In this document: positions 47,712-61,100 of the stretch, piece by piece
How the letters are laid out: every line of letters begins with the position of its first letter
Position numbering within the stretch: position 1 is the first letter of the stretch
DNA from: Polymyxa betae
Taxonomy: Eukaryota; Endomyxa; Phytomyxea; Plasmodiophorida; Plasmodiophoridae
DNA: 64,000 nucleotides
Reading direction: 5' to 3'
Assembly: GCA_003693705.1 (NCBI GenBank)
Contig: RBZT01000348.1
Location: forward strand, 62,001 to 126,000
The notes under the pieces: model-generated
The model's database searches: none
Seen by the model: the letters and a program-made list of their open reading frames with translations, nothing else
What the model was told of the DNA's origin: nothing
Position numbers and translations under genes: made by a program

Positions 47712-48240
47712 CGGTCTTTGAATTCACCGATTTTATTAGCTCGGCATTAAAGTTGCCCGTACTGGACCGGACCCGGCCCACTGATCGCCCAGTCATTGCC
47801 GATCGATAAGCTTGGGCCAGTCCCGTCCTGCGACAATCGGCAAGATGCAAATCTTGCTTCCCTGAAGGAAGGTACTCACCGTCTTATGGATTACAGCTGC
47901 AGGTGTGATAGATTGTTCTTGGGGTCAGACGAAACGATCTGATGTTCGCCTGACTAGCTGGAGCCATTCGGAGTGGCCGAATCAAGCCCTGACAATTCAA
48001 TGGGCTGGTCAATGAGGAGCCGAGACAGCGACCGACAAAACAGCGCGTGACATGACGGCGACTGGCGCGGCCCTCTCGCTCACTGCGCCTTTCTAACTTA
48101 GCGCGGACGACAGGCCGTAGCGATAATTTCATGGCGAAGCGGCGCCCCTGTGGCAGTGAGTTTTGTGCACATGTGCGGAGCGACTGAGGGCGTGACCTCC
48201 TTCCCTCTTCATGTCCTTTCACCATCATTCTATCAATCCA
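47712..48240. other. divergent intergenic region GST / LYS fusion
   Basis: Relatively GC-rich 530 bases between divergently transcribed genes, so it probably holds both promoters. No coding frame convinces. Confidence 0.45.
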
Positions 48241-51200
48241 TGCTAGACAACATCACCGAGGTCTGGATCCGGTCCGAGTCGGCGAGCCAGGCGCCGCGAG
48301 GCGCTCGCCCCGATCTGGCCATCGATCGTCGAACGCCTCTTACGCCACAATGGACCGCCTATCTAATTGAGAATGACATCAGGTAGATTCGCCTTGTTCG
48401 CTCGTTATCTGCCAAAAACATTGTATTTAGTGTCACTGTTGAGTGCTCTACAGAACGGGCTTATCAAGACGAGGAATATGACCGATGCGGCTGCCGTATG
48501 GTTGCAACTGGGTCGTGGACATCAGCTCCCAAATCGGCGTTGATTTTGGGCTTACGACTTCCAGAGCCTCTTCCCTCAACGATTTCCCATGCACACGCTT
48601 TTTTTTGTCACGCTTATAAAGGCCAACCAAATTGGCATCGGCGCCTGCTTCCGTTTCTCAAAGGCGATTCCGTTCTGTATGACCTAGAGTATCTTGTAGA
48701 CGAGAACGGGCAGCGTTTAGCCTCTTTCGGCCAGACTGCGGGATCTATTGGACTTGCAACGTAAGGTTTTCTTCGACTTTTTAACACTGTTTTCTTATTC
48801 GCAACACAACAGAGGACTGTTCGCATGGTCTCGTCAAGTCTTGGCAAACAGATTCCCCGGGGTGTCTCTGCCGTCCAATATGTTATCAGGAATGACGATG
48901 AACAGCGTGGAGACATTGCTACGAATGGCTGAGCAATGGACACAGCAGAAACCTCGCTGTCTCGTCATCGGAGCTAATGGCCGATGCGGTCGCGGAGCCG
49001 TCGATTTCGCTGCATCCGCCAATGTCGAAATCGTTTGTTGGACCCGGGCTGATACTGCTCGTGGTGGTCCCTTTCCAGAGTTGCTTGATTTCGATATTGT
49101 CATTAATGCGATTCGCATCGATTCTGGTGATGCGTCGCTCTTCCAACCATGGCTGACCAATGAACTCATTCGAAGAGAGCCCCGACGTCTTTCCGTGATA
49201 GTAGATATCAGCTGCGAGCCGAATTCGATGTTAAACCCATTCCCTCTATACAAGCAGGCGACCTCATTCGAGAGACCGACGTTAACGCTAATCGAGGCTC
49301 ATGATGGACATTCTGCTCTTGATCTGATTGCTATTCCGAACCTGCCGTCTCTACTGCCAGTCGATAGCAGCAACCAGTTCAGCGCTCAGCTAGCGCCCCT
49401 GCTGTTCGACCTTCTCATAGAACGATCTGCAAAGGTCTTGTTGCCAGCCGGTGCTGCTTTCCACGCAGCTGTTTCCCCTCTGGTAATTCCGACTTTATCG
49501 AATAACGCTGCTAGAGTTCCAGCAGCGGATACCGAGGAGATCTCGTTCGATGCGGTTGCACTTGCAGATGGCTTCAACTTTGACAGCCTTCGATCCGCTG
49601 TTGAACAGCAGATCAAGCCTATGTTGAAATCAATCATATCCGGTTTAGAATTCGGTGATAAGAGCGGCGGAGGAAAAGTTGTGCTGCAGGATTACGACTT
49701 TGTAAATCGATGTGATGATATCCGGGACATCCAGCTGGTCTACATGAACTTGATGCGCAACCAGGAGTATGCACTTACTCGAGAACGACCTCTTCATATT
49801 CTCGTATCGCGATCTCATCTATCGGTCGCTGCTCATGGTGCAATTCTTGACCAGATTTCGGTGACGTTGCTGGCCAAGTATCTAGCAGAAGGCGATTTCT
49901 CGTTGACGAAATCAAGTTTGTCGAATTTGCAGTATTGTGATTATGCTCGATGGTTTGCCGAGCGACTGGAGGAATTGAAAACCGGTAACGATCACGATGG
50001 GCTTTTGCTTTTTCGTGATGATCAGCAGTACTGGAAGCAAACACTGCTTGCTGGTGATGGGCAAATTGTCAGCGCCCAGTTGCCAATGGATCTATCGCCT
50101 TCTCCAATGAGCTGGTAAGTCTTATGCAAAGATGGTATTCACAGCGATATAACTTTTCGGCGATCCAGGAAATTCACGACTCAAAAACGCCATACTGTCC
50201 CACTCCTGTCATCAGTGCTGCATTATCCAATGCCTGTGCAGGCTCTGGCAGCATTGTCACTCATCATTTATCGGCGTACGAACGAGCCCGATTTTGTCAT
50301 CGGGACCCGAGCTTCCTTTCGTAATAGGTGATGCCTCTTTTTCTCGGGTTTTGGATGCTTAGAATTCGCAGATATTCACTAAAGCATATTTTTGGGCCTT
50401 TCGAGGATCGGTCCATTCTGAGGCTTTCGCTGGACAAGGACATGACTGTCAAGGCATTGCTGGAGCAATGTATGCGTCAGTGGGAAGGCGTCGCACTACA
50501 TCAAGAACTACCACTGCGCCATCTCAACACTGATTATGCTCATCAAAATATCGAATTCATTGCCGAATCAGAACTTTCTGAACGATTCAATCTCACTGAG
50601 CCGCAGGGCTCCTACCAAATTCGCTTCCGTCTGTGGCCGAATTCGTTTCTAAGTATCGATTATGATCCGGGAACATTCCTTCCTGAATCCATCACTGAAC
50701 TGGCAAATCAAATCTGCTTGATTATTTCCGAACTGAACGAAAGCCTTCATATATCGACTCTGGACGTTAAATTGACGACACGAAGTGCCAGGCACCTTCT
50801 TCCAGACCCGACCCAACCCCTCGATTCTTCTTATCCTGGCCCGATTACTGAAGTTTTTAAAGAAAACTGTTTAAAAACCCCAGAGGCCATCGCCATATCG
50901 TCGGAAGGTATGCAAGAAACCGCTTTGCATCAATGCTTTAACGGCTCTGCTCAGATGTTTCTATAACGTATGGGCGACTATACGAGCATGTTTCATGGTT
51001 AGCTGGACAATTACGATCAGCTGGTATTAGACGTGGTGACATCGTTGCGATATACGGTGACCGCGTCCCGTCTGTTGTTTGGGCTATCATGGGCGTTCTA
51101 TTCTCTGGAGCTGCGTTGTCCATGATGGACCCCCGGTACCCAACCGAACGACTCATTGCATGCTTGGGCATAGCTAAACCGCGAGCTTGGATTGCTGTGA

Positions 51201-54200
51201 AATCTGCTGGCGAAATCAGCAGCGAGCTATCTTCTTTTCTTGACAAAGACTTGAACCTGGTGGCCAAAATCATACTGCCGCCGCTGGATGAGACGACTGA
51301 TGTGCTATCACTTAGAGCTGCTGCACCGACTGAGGATTTGGAGTTGCGCTCAGATAATGTCGGTTTCGGCCTAGAAATCGATCAAGACGATATCGCTGTT
51401 GTGACTTTCACATCTGGCTCAACAGGGCTGCCGAAAGGAGTTTGTGGCCGTCACGGCCCTCTGACACATTTCTATCCATGGATGAGAGAAAAGTTCCAGT
51501 TCTCTAACAAAGACCATTTCAGGTTAGTGTCACCGTTTGGTCATTATTTTGAACTGATCCATTGCCAGTATGTGCTCTGGGATTGCACACGACCCTTTGC
51601 AACGCGATATTTTCACGCCATTGTTTTTCGGCGCTCGCATCTGCATTCCTAGCGACTCTACGATCAGGGAAGGCCGGTTATCTCAGTGGATGGAACATGC
51701 CAGAATCAATGTCTCATGTTTAACCCCGGCCATGGGGCAGCTTCTCACAGCGTCGTACAATAGTGGTGATACCCCACCTCTTGAATGCTTGCGTTCCGTA
51801 TTCTTTGTTGGTGACTGCTTGATGAAATCGGACGTTATTCGGCTCCGCACAATGGCACCGAACGCTACCCTTGTCAACATGTACGGGTCAACCGAGACGC
51901 AAAGAGCCGTCGGGCATCTTGTTGTACCAGTTGACATCAACCCGATAAAAGACGTCGTTCCTGTTGGGGCTGGCATGTGCGATGTTCAGCTTCTAGTTAT
52001 TAATGAGGCTGGTAAACTAGCGGCCATAGGCGAGCGCGGTGAAATTTACGTTCGTTCGCCGCATCTGGCCAGAGGTTACCTTGGTCTTTCTGAACAAACG
52101 GCGGAGAAGTTCATTTTAAATCAATTCTTGGACAAGCCCGATCCACACGATAGAATGTACTTTGAAGTTGCTTTTGATCGATGCAATCTGGGCGTAATGG
52201 TTTGAATAGGTACCGAACTGGGGATTTAGGACAATATAATTCACGCGGCTGGGTCGAGTGTTGCGGTCGTTCCGACGATCAGGTTGGCTCCATATGATCC
52301 GTGCATCTATATCTTGACTGTTAGCAGGTTAAAATCCGTGGATTCCGTATCGAGCTAGGTGAGATCAACGCTCGATTATCTCGGCACCCTTATGTCAAAG
52401 AATGTGTCACAATTGTCGTAAACGAGGACGGCGGTAAGCACAAGTCTTTTGATGTGAATTCAACTTGATCGATGAATCGGATTTGTTGTGGCTAGATAAG
52501 CTGTTGGTTTCATTTGTTGTGTTGAACATCGAGATTGCATCCCGCGACAAAGACGTCGAAGACATAGTTGCTGTCTTAAAAGTAGACCTACAGAGCTCGC
52601 TGCCGCATTATATGGTCCCAGCAGCAATCCATATCATCAGCTCGATGCCGCTGACGCCGAATGGCAAGATCAATCGCAGCGCTTTGCGGGCGCCGCGTCG
52701 CGAATCGATGCATCAGCCTCCGGCTATATTAAATAATACTCAGGAGAAGATCGTGCAGGTTTGGAACCGTCTCCTGCCCAACGTTGGCGAGGTCAATATC
52801 GATGCGAACTTTTTCGATCTGGGCGGTCACAGCTTGTTGGCAACGCGACTCATAATGGGTATGTAGTAAGGTCTAGTCTGTCATTCTGGCTCAAATTGTA
52901 ATTCAGAGTTGTCGCGATCCTTTCATTTGACGATTCCCTTACAAACATTGTTCACAAACGCCACGATCCGTTCTCTTGCAGAAGCAATCGACTCGCTAGG
53001 CGGGGATCGCAAGTGCGACGACCAGAATAAGATGCCGAATCTTATAGAAGATGTGAACTATAATTGGTGTTCCGATATTGAAATTGCCATTCAGAAACCG
53101 AATGATGAAGTGAAGAACGTTCTCGTAAGGATGTCGCTTTCTGTTGTGCCGATCTTTCAACTTATTATAGTTGACTGGATGCACTGGTTTTGTCGGCTGC
53201 TATTTATTGGTAGAATTACTTCAGTGCCTTCCTACAGCACAAATCCATTGCACAGTTCGTGCCGAATCTGGCGCTGCCGGTATGATCAGGTTTGAAACAG
53301 TTTTACGTATTTCTGCACTTACCGTGTTTACCTCATCATCAGGATCTGTAAAGCCCTTCAAAGTCACCTGCTCTGGCGCGACGAGTTTCAGAATCGCATT
53401 ACTCCTATCATTTCGGATTTCTCAAAACCGAACGCTGGCTGGACCGACGTATTCCGCTTTGACGATACGGTTTTCCATAGTAGCTTATTTTTCTAGGAAA
53501 CTGTCACGGAAATTTGCTCGAAAATTGATATCATCGTCCATAATGCTGCTCATGTTCACTGGCTGCTGCCTTATGATCGGTTGCGGGCCGTTAACGTTTC
53601 CGCTACCGAATTTTTCCTAAAGATCGCTGCCAACCTTAAGTTGAAACCATTCCATTTCATAAGGTGTGAATGTTGACTTCACTGTCACGTCTGTGCTCAA
53701 ATGTTATTGCAGCACAACTTCTGTTTTGGAATCTGCCCAAAACAAAGATTCGTCCAAGAAAATGTTACTCTTGGAGTCTGCACTGAATGACAATTTTCGA
53801 GGTACTTACAATTCAGAATTGTGTTTGTCGATTTTTACATGGTCATCCATTGAACTGGAACGATTGCTCAGGTTTGAGCAGTGGCTATGCCCAATCAAAA
53901 TGGGTTGCCGAAAAACTCGTGAGCGAAGCCAGTTCTAAAGGAATCACAGGTAGCTCAGTTTGTAAGGACTCGATAATGCTTCTCATGCTATGCTTCAGCC
54001 AACATCTATCGGCTGGGTTATGTAACTGGCGATTCCCGTACCGGTATCAGCAATACCGATGATTTTTTGGTTAGGTTAATGCAAGGTATTGTAGTTCTAT
54101 ACGACAATCTCTGTGTAACCATTCTTCGTAGGCTGCATTGAACTGGGGTCCTGTCCTTTTATGGAGTTTGTTGACGGTAGGAGTATCGATCATCCTTATT

Positions 54201-54831
54201 AGGCGGTTTATCAATTACAGTTTTTAGGTGATCGCGGATTCACAATCGACATGAGCCCGGCAGACTATGTAGCAAAAACCGTCGTTGAAATCGTTACCCA
54301 CAAAAAGTCTGCCGGGCGGGTTTTCCATGTCACAAGCCCGAACCCTTTGCCTTTCTTGTCTTTTTTCCAGCAGATCAAAGATTACGGTCCCGACGATGAT
54401 ACAGTTTATGCTGTTCTTATTGCTGATAACTTTCTCAGGTTACGAATTGGTGAATCTGCCGTATGCAACATGGCGACAAAAACTTTTGGAATCTGTCGCA
54501 CGAAATGAACCCAATGCTCTAACACCGATCGTCTCGTATTTAACCGAGAACTGGACCGACGATCTTGCTAAAGGACTTCAGCTTGATCGTTCGAATGTCT
54601 TGGAACTTTCGAGCACCAAATTTCCCTGTTTAGACAGAATCGGTCAGAATATCGCTCCATGTTGCGATCCAATGCTGATACCCTAACCACACAGTTCATA
54701 TATATCTGTCTTATCTCGTCCGATGTGGTGCTATTCCTGCTCCCAGAGATGCCCCAGATGATCATCTTCAAATTGATTGGAGCGCTATTACCGCCCAGGT
54801 ACATCGTGTCACGCGAACACAGCGAAGCTGA
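48241..54831 (+). CDS. LYS1-LYS2: fused saccharopine dehydrogenase and aminoadipate reductase
   Basis: A single open gene of about 1900+ residues joining two enzymes of the alpha-aminoadipate lysine pathway. Part 1 is NAD saccharopine dehydrogenase (LYS1, last step): [17 protein letters not shown], then after a 48-nt intron [46 protein letters not shown] and the Rossmann motif [15 protein letters not shown], with [14 protein letters not shown] near its end. The same uninterrupted exon (to 50118) continues into part 2, alpha-aminoadipate reductase (LYS2, first committed step): condensation-like region ([20 protein letters not shown]), adenylation domain ([17 protein letters not shown] near 51407; [33 protein letters not shown]), carrier domain with phosphopantetheine Ser ([14 protein letters not shown] near 52808-52850), and thioester reductase ([50 protein letters not shown]). 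A 52-nt intron precedes the last exon ([18 protein letters not shown]), stop 54829-54831. No stop, promoter or intron separates the two parts. Confidence 0.93.
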
Positions 54832-55157
54832 TTTTTAAGACAATCTATCAATAACCATTGTCCAAGCTTGTGTAAAGTTTATCTAATAGATAATGATTCA
54901 CTCCAAATCGAACGCTGACCGCATTACTCGCAGTGCTCAATCGTACTTCTCCTAGATGAGTGCCGATGTTGGCTTAGAAACGCAGCATGGATGGAGCGCG
55001 ATTAGCCATTGATTGGAGAGAACGATGCGGCCATTTGCATTGACAGTTTTACGAAGCTATCCGATCTTTTGGCGATTTGAGTTGGTTTCTTATGATTGGC
55101 TATACTGATCAGGATTTTAGAAGCCTAAGCTCACAGTAAATTGTGGAACAAATCAAG
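54832..55157. other. intergenic between convergent genes
   Basis: 3' flanks of the LYS fusion (plus) and the armadillo-repeat gene (minus). No gene seen. Confidence 0.45.
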
Positions 55158-58100
55158 TTAAAACATTGATGACACCTGTCGCTTTATATCAGCGGTTACA
55201 CCAAATTTCGACAATGCTAGAACTGTGTCGACCACATCGTCGTCATTCTCCAGAGCAGCTTGCACATGAACTGAGCACAACATGAAATGTGGAAACTGCT
55301 GCAGGTGATCTGCAATACCATTGTCAAGCAATGAAAGGAAGGCATTGAGGGCCAGGCGACGGCATTCCAAATCGGGATGCAATCTGGTCGCCAGGATGAT
55401 TGGCATCATTCCGGCTTCAATCAAGTCAATATGAACGTTTTCATTCGCTGTAAGTTTCGCCAGCGACCGGCATCCTTTCTTCTTCAGCGCCAGATCCTGA
55501 ACAAACCGCAGTTTGTCAGTATTGATACCGAAAATTCAATATCACGCTAAGATCAGACTGCAAATGAAGATAATAAGAAAAAGAAAACAGAGATCGCAAT
55601 GAATTCAGGGACTGTAGATAGGGTTCCAGACCTTGCTGATGATGAAATCCTTCAAGAGGCGCACTCCACCTGAAGCTTTCACAAACGCCACCTGCGCATC
55701 ACGATACTCGGCCAGGCTGAGCAGCAACGCCAGCGACACGCGTCGGATGCGAACATCCATCGTTCTCTCATAGATGTAACCAAGTGGTTCAATCGCACCG
55801 CAAGCGGCCGAGAATCTACCATCGCAATCAGGCAGCAGACATATCATCTACACGGTAGTACCGCTTGCAATCGTCATTAACCAGCAAACAGTTCAATGCG
55901 AATACAGATAGTTCCACGATTGTTTCATCGACATTTGATCCACCGGGTCGATGTATGTCACTAAAATTGATCAGCTGGCTAGAACCGATCAACGACGCCC
56001 ATCGGTACCGAATTGGATGCACCATCGCCTTGACCAGAATTTCGAGCCGTTCCGGGCTTAACGCGTAATTCTCGAAATAATGAGCAATGTCGGAAAGAGC
56101 ATGCAGAATCAGCTGCTGTGCCTACATATCAAGAGCATTACCGAGCTGCCGGACCAACTCAAAATCAATTACGTTGGCATCGGTTTGGACCGATCTGTGC
56201 TTTGAAAGTGTCTCGAGACTCTCAAATCCGGCGCAGTTCACAAACTCGACGTGGTTAATCGTGTTCCGGGCCACATTCCTCAGTATATGAATACAATCGA
56301 TCGGGTCACCGATCTGAGAATCAAACAAGAATCAGGGGCCAGTTCGCCAACCGCTGGGTCGTACCGTCCCGGCCAGAATCAGGTCGGTGATTAGCCGCAG
56401 ACCGCGACGCTCGACAATGGCATTGGCGTATTCTGGATTGTGCGAGATGGCCGCCAGCAAGTATAACGACTGGATCCGAAGCTTCTCTTTCGGGCTGCGG
56501 AGCAGGGTCAGTACGGCGCCGAACCCTTCGCTGGAGCACTCCAGCAGCATGTCCATGGTCTCGCGCGAATCCAGGAACATACCCAGCGTCTCTGATCCGA
56601 GCATCGCTGCAATACACATATTCAGCTACTGTCCGACCGTACCGCCCCTTCCATGACCAGCCCACCTGTTCGCTCATCGGGGCAGGTTGAGATATGTGCC
56701 AGAGCAGGAATCAGATTATCAGATTTGCCACGAAGAGCCACCGAACTGAACAACACAGAGATAACCATGTTAGAAACATTATTAAAACGAACATTAGATT
56801 TGGGACGACGCCGACGTACTGACCCTTCGTATTTGACGAACGAATGAACGATCTCGGCGACACATGTGAAGATTGGGACGTCTTCGCTGAAGCAGAGATC
56901 GATCAAGGTCCGGACATATTCATCTTTGGCGAGGTATCGGGTTCCCTGAGCCAGCTCATCAGATGGCCAGCACAAACCACACCCGTTGTTGGTTGATGAA
57001 TTATACCTGCCCAGTCCGTACGACGTTTACGAGCGCTAACAGACAGAGCCATTTGGTCGAGCGATCTTTCGACTGAATATAGACCAGCAACAATGATACG
57101 AAATTCTCCTTCTCCATCAGATCCGCTAAACACAACCTTAGATGATGGACATGACAGAAACACAACTTGGTAAAGAACTGTCAAATTGCTCTTTGAGAAT
57201 GTAGTTGCGTACCGATGCTTTCTGCTTTCAAGATGATATTGATAAGTGAGATGAAGGTAAGTTTCTGTGTGAGACCATCTGGTGATCTCAACATAGCCGG
57301 CAAACATCGTGATTCGAAGAAAGGACGATCATACGCGTACACCTTGAACTCAGGATGACATGATAATCGACATAGAGCCAGAGCAGTGAACCGCTCCGTC
57401 AGCATCGCCTGGATCGACAATCAGAACCCCGAAAACCCTAAACCCTCAACCCTCGACCTGATCTCCAGCCCCGTATTTCAGCAGAGCCTGCATGATATCG
57501 GCGATATTCGTCAAACTGAAATATCGGGCTTGTTTCACCATGGTCGAAGTCAATGAGAACACCAGATTAGCCAGGGCCTGCGCTCCCATCGCCTACACAC
57601 GATCAGCCGCACAACTCCGAGGGAGCCGTACGTGCCCACCTGGCTCATGGCATTGGCCAGGGAACAGTTGATGAAATCTGTGAGAATTTCGAAGAAGTTG
57701 GTCTCGATGAGGCCTGAAGGAGTTCACCGATGTTAGAAGCAGGTAACCCTAAAACCCTAACCGAGATGGCATCGGACGTTGAGGACCAGGTTGGACAGGG
57801 CCGAGACGGCGTTGGCTTCGGCGACGGCATCACGATCCCGGCTGAGCAAAGCCGTGACGATGGGATCATCGGCGATCACTTCCTGACCCAGATCGAGCTC
57901 ATCATTCCTGAGACAGAATCCGTCAGTTTAGAGCTTCAATACAGCTGAACAAGATCACGTTTGTGATGGATCATTCTCGTTATCACTATCTTGATCACCC
58001 TCCTGAGCCCATCGTAAGCACGATGTCAATATTCAAAACTTGTTGATTTCACCTTCCGTTTCGCGATTTGATTTCGGTTGAGACGATCAGCTTGCGTCTT

Positions 58101-61100
58101 CGAGATCGTCCTCTATGCACAAGCAACCAATGAACAATCCATTTTCTGTACAGAAGAAGAGATGTCGCGTTCGTGAAACCAACACTCGATAAAATTGCTT
58201 TCAAATCGAGAAAATGGCCAACTCAAATAAAGGCGTAAACCTGGGCGGCTCTGAGGCTATGCAACAGGACACGTAATACATCAGGCCGACATAACAGCTC
58301 ATGATACGCCTGGTAATATGTGAGCTGGGCCAGGATGCCCAACGCCATGAACCGCGCTTTCATCCCGAAATCGGTGTCAACATTGGAATTGGCGACCTCA
58401 ACCAGGGTCGTCACATATTCGGCTTTCAATACGAACCTGTACGACGGTCATCAACTCGGCATCAACAAGACAGAAGCGGCACCGTACCGGCTCACGTTGA
58501 ACGACGCTTCACTGATCATATTGTTCACGGATTTCAGCGACGCCCAGCGCAGAGCGACATTATCGAATTTGGCGAACTGGAAGAGGGCGTCGAATCCGGT
58601 CAGATTACGACCTTTCAAGAAGGGATAATTGGCAGCATTGGATGAGATCACGTTCAGCGCCATCGCCAACATACGCGGCACGGTGGCGTCGCCGCTAGCA
58701 CCGAGCTTGGCCAACAGATCCATGGCGTCATCACGCAGGACGTAGATCAGAGCCGGACCGGATTTGGACGGCGCTGCCATACCTGTGGACATCCTGAGTC
58801 CAGGGATGCACGAAACCCTAAACCCTAATCAGACCCATGAAGGCGAGTGACGCGATCAGCGGGTTGTTGGATGTTAGAAATCGGACGAAGAGCGGCACCA
58901 TCCCGGATGATTCCAGATTGAAGGGTTGTAGAGCTTTCTGATCGCTGTAACCTTGTGAGGCCGACCAGGATCCGATCATGGCCTGATACAAGATCACGTT
59001 GGTTTTCAAGAATACAATCGAGATCAATAAATCAGCATTGAAAGAAGCAGAATCTGGACGATGATTGAAAACTTGGAAGGAATCAAGAATCAGAAAACTT
59101 CAGAAAACAGACCGAATATTGGGACAGATTGCCGAGTACGACGGCAACTTGCAGGGCGATGCGGGCGTCCTCTGGATCATGATCGGCCAGATACAACAGC
59201 GTCTTCAGCGATCGTTCATGAATCAATTCCTCGAAGAACGACCTAAACAGGTTCAGGGCGGTTTCACGTTCTCAGAGACCAACGACGGACGCACCTGTAC
59301 GACGACAGGATTGCCATGGTCCAGGCGCTGAATGCCCGAATCGGGTACGCCTTATGCCGGGCGCTCTTGTAGACGAGTTTCAGACCGCCCCGAGCCCGGA
59401 ATCGTTTCGCCCAATCCTCATTGAAACTCAGCCGAATTACACAACCCAGCGCGTGACGATGTACGGCCGCCTGTTGTCGTTCAATCTTGCGGAATCGCGA
59501 ATAATAAGTTTGAAACTATTAACCGCGGTAAAAATTGGAATGAGCGGTTTGAACAACAGAAAAACAAGAGAAAAAAGGAACGACTTTATCAGAGACGAGA
59601 AGTTTCATGAGAGCATCAATGATATGAGGATCTTGTAAGGCCATCTGTCTGCCACGTTCATGATCGAGAAGATCCTCGAGTGAGGTGATGGCCAGCTCAT
59701 GGACACCTATACTACCAGTCCGGGATTCGCACAGGAACAACAGGGCTGGATTGTAACAGAAATCAGTCGATTGGGCCGGTACCACACACGCACGTTACCT
59801 TCGATGGTGCCCAGATCGACCATCATCCCGACCACATCCTTCATCGAACACAGTTTCCGGATCATGACCGCCGAATGGAATTCGCAATTGGATTCGTCGC
59901 TGCACTCACCGGTGAGCCCAAAACACCACGCTACCACGGGTCATACTGGTCCCCATCAGTCGCTTACTTTTCGCCCTGGGCGCGGCTCCGGGCGCATTGA
60001 ACCAGACCCCGGATTCCGTGCTCATTAACGAGGATGGGTTCGGCGCCCTCCATGGTCGATAGCAGCGCCAGAACGCGAATGATCTGGGCCGAGACCTGTT
60101 GGGCGTGGATCAGTACGACCCCGGGATGCAGGGACGGGGACGGGTGGACATGCTGGACCTTGGGGGATCCCTGGGCGACCACGTCCCAGAGCGTCCGTGA
60201 GATGTGCCCGAGATCCTGACGTAGTAAGGAGGCGATGGCCGCTGCTGAGCCCATGGCGATGTTCAAAGTTCGAGCCGCTGGTAGCTGTGTGTGCTCTGTT
60301 GTAACATGATTAGCCGTTACGTTCACGTTTCAAGTTCGCCGACCTTGATTGCTTTTGAGCAGGAAGAGGAGCCCTCCGACCAGATCCTGCTCGATCAATG
60401 TCTCCAAGATACAATCATGTTGTGCGAGATTTAAGAAGGCAGCTGCTACAGATCGCTACGTAACATAAGATGTCATCTGTAACACTGAACAGGCCGAAAC
60501 CCTAACCTGGACAGAGGTATGTGGTGAGCTGCACTCACGTGACATCTGCGGAATCAACAGGCCGCTCTCCACGATACGTTTAGCGTTACGCTCCGTGATA
60601 GCCAGGCCCGACACTGTCGCTATAGCATGACCTTGCGTCTCTTCATCGTCACATCTGCGACAACACGCTCGACAATGTCACGGACAGGGCAATTTTCGCC
60701 GCCATACCCGACCAGGATGGATAATCGGCCCATCTCGACGTGCGTGGCGATAAACTCGTGATTATCCAGGTTACCGGCCAGATTGGCCAACATCAGTGCC
60801 AGGCAGTAACGTATCTCAGGATCGTTACGCATGGCCAACTCGAAGATACGTTTCACGACATCGCCGCAGTTGCGCAGGATATAGAAATGGTATCGGGGCA
60901 CCTGAACAGACACGTCTGATCAGCGACTGGCGTAACGAAACCAGCACAGCCACGTTACCGATGTATAGTTGCAGATAGCGATGATGGCGTACTTGGAGAT
61001 GCGCGAGTCGACACGTTTCGAGAGCGCAGTCTTTGACAGTCGTTGTAGAAGATCATCGGATGGATTGTCCAGACGATGAATGTCGCTATTATTGGGACCT

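Noticed and set aside
50300-54000. Non-ribosomal peptide synthetase or secondary-metabolite cluster (adenylation, carrier and reductase domains)
   Set aside because: Domain order, the single carrier and the reductase motifs fit LYS2 throughout, and it is fused to LYS1; there are no additional modules or tailoring genes.
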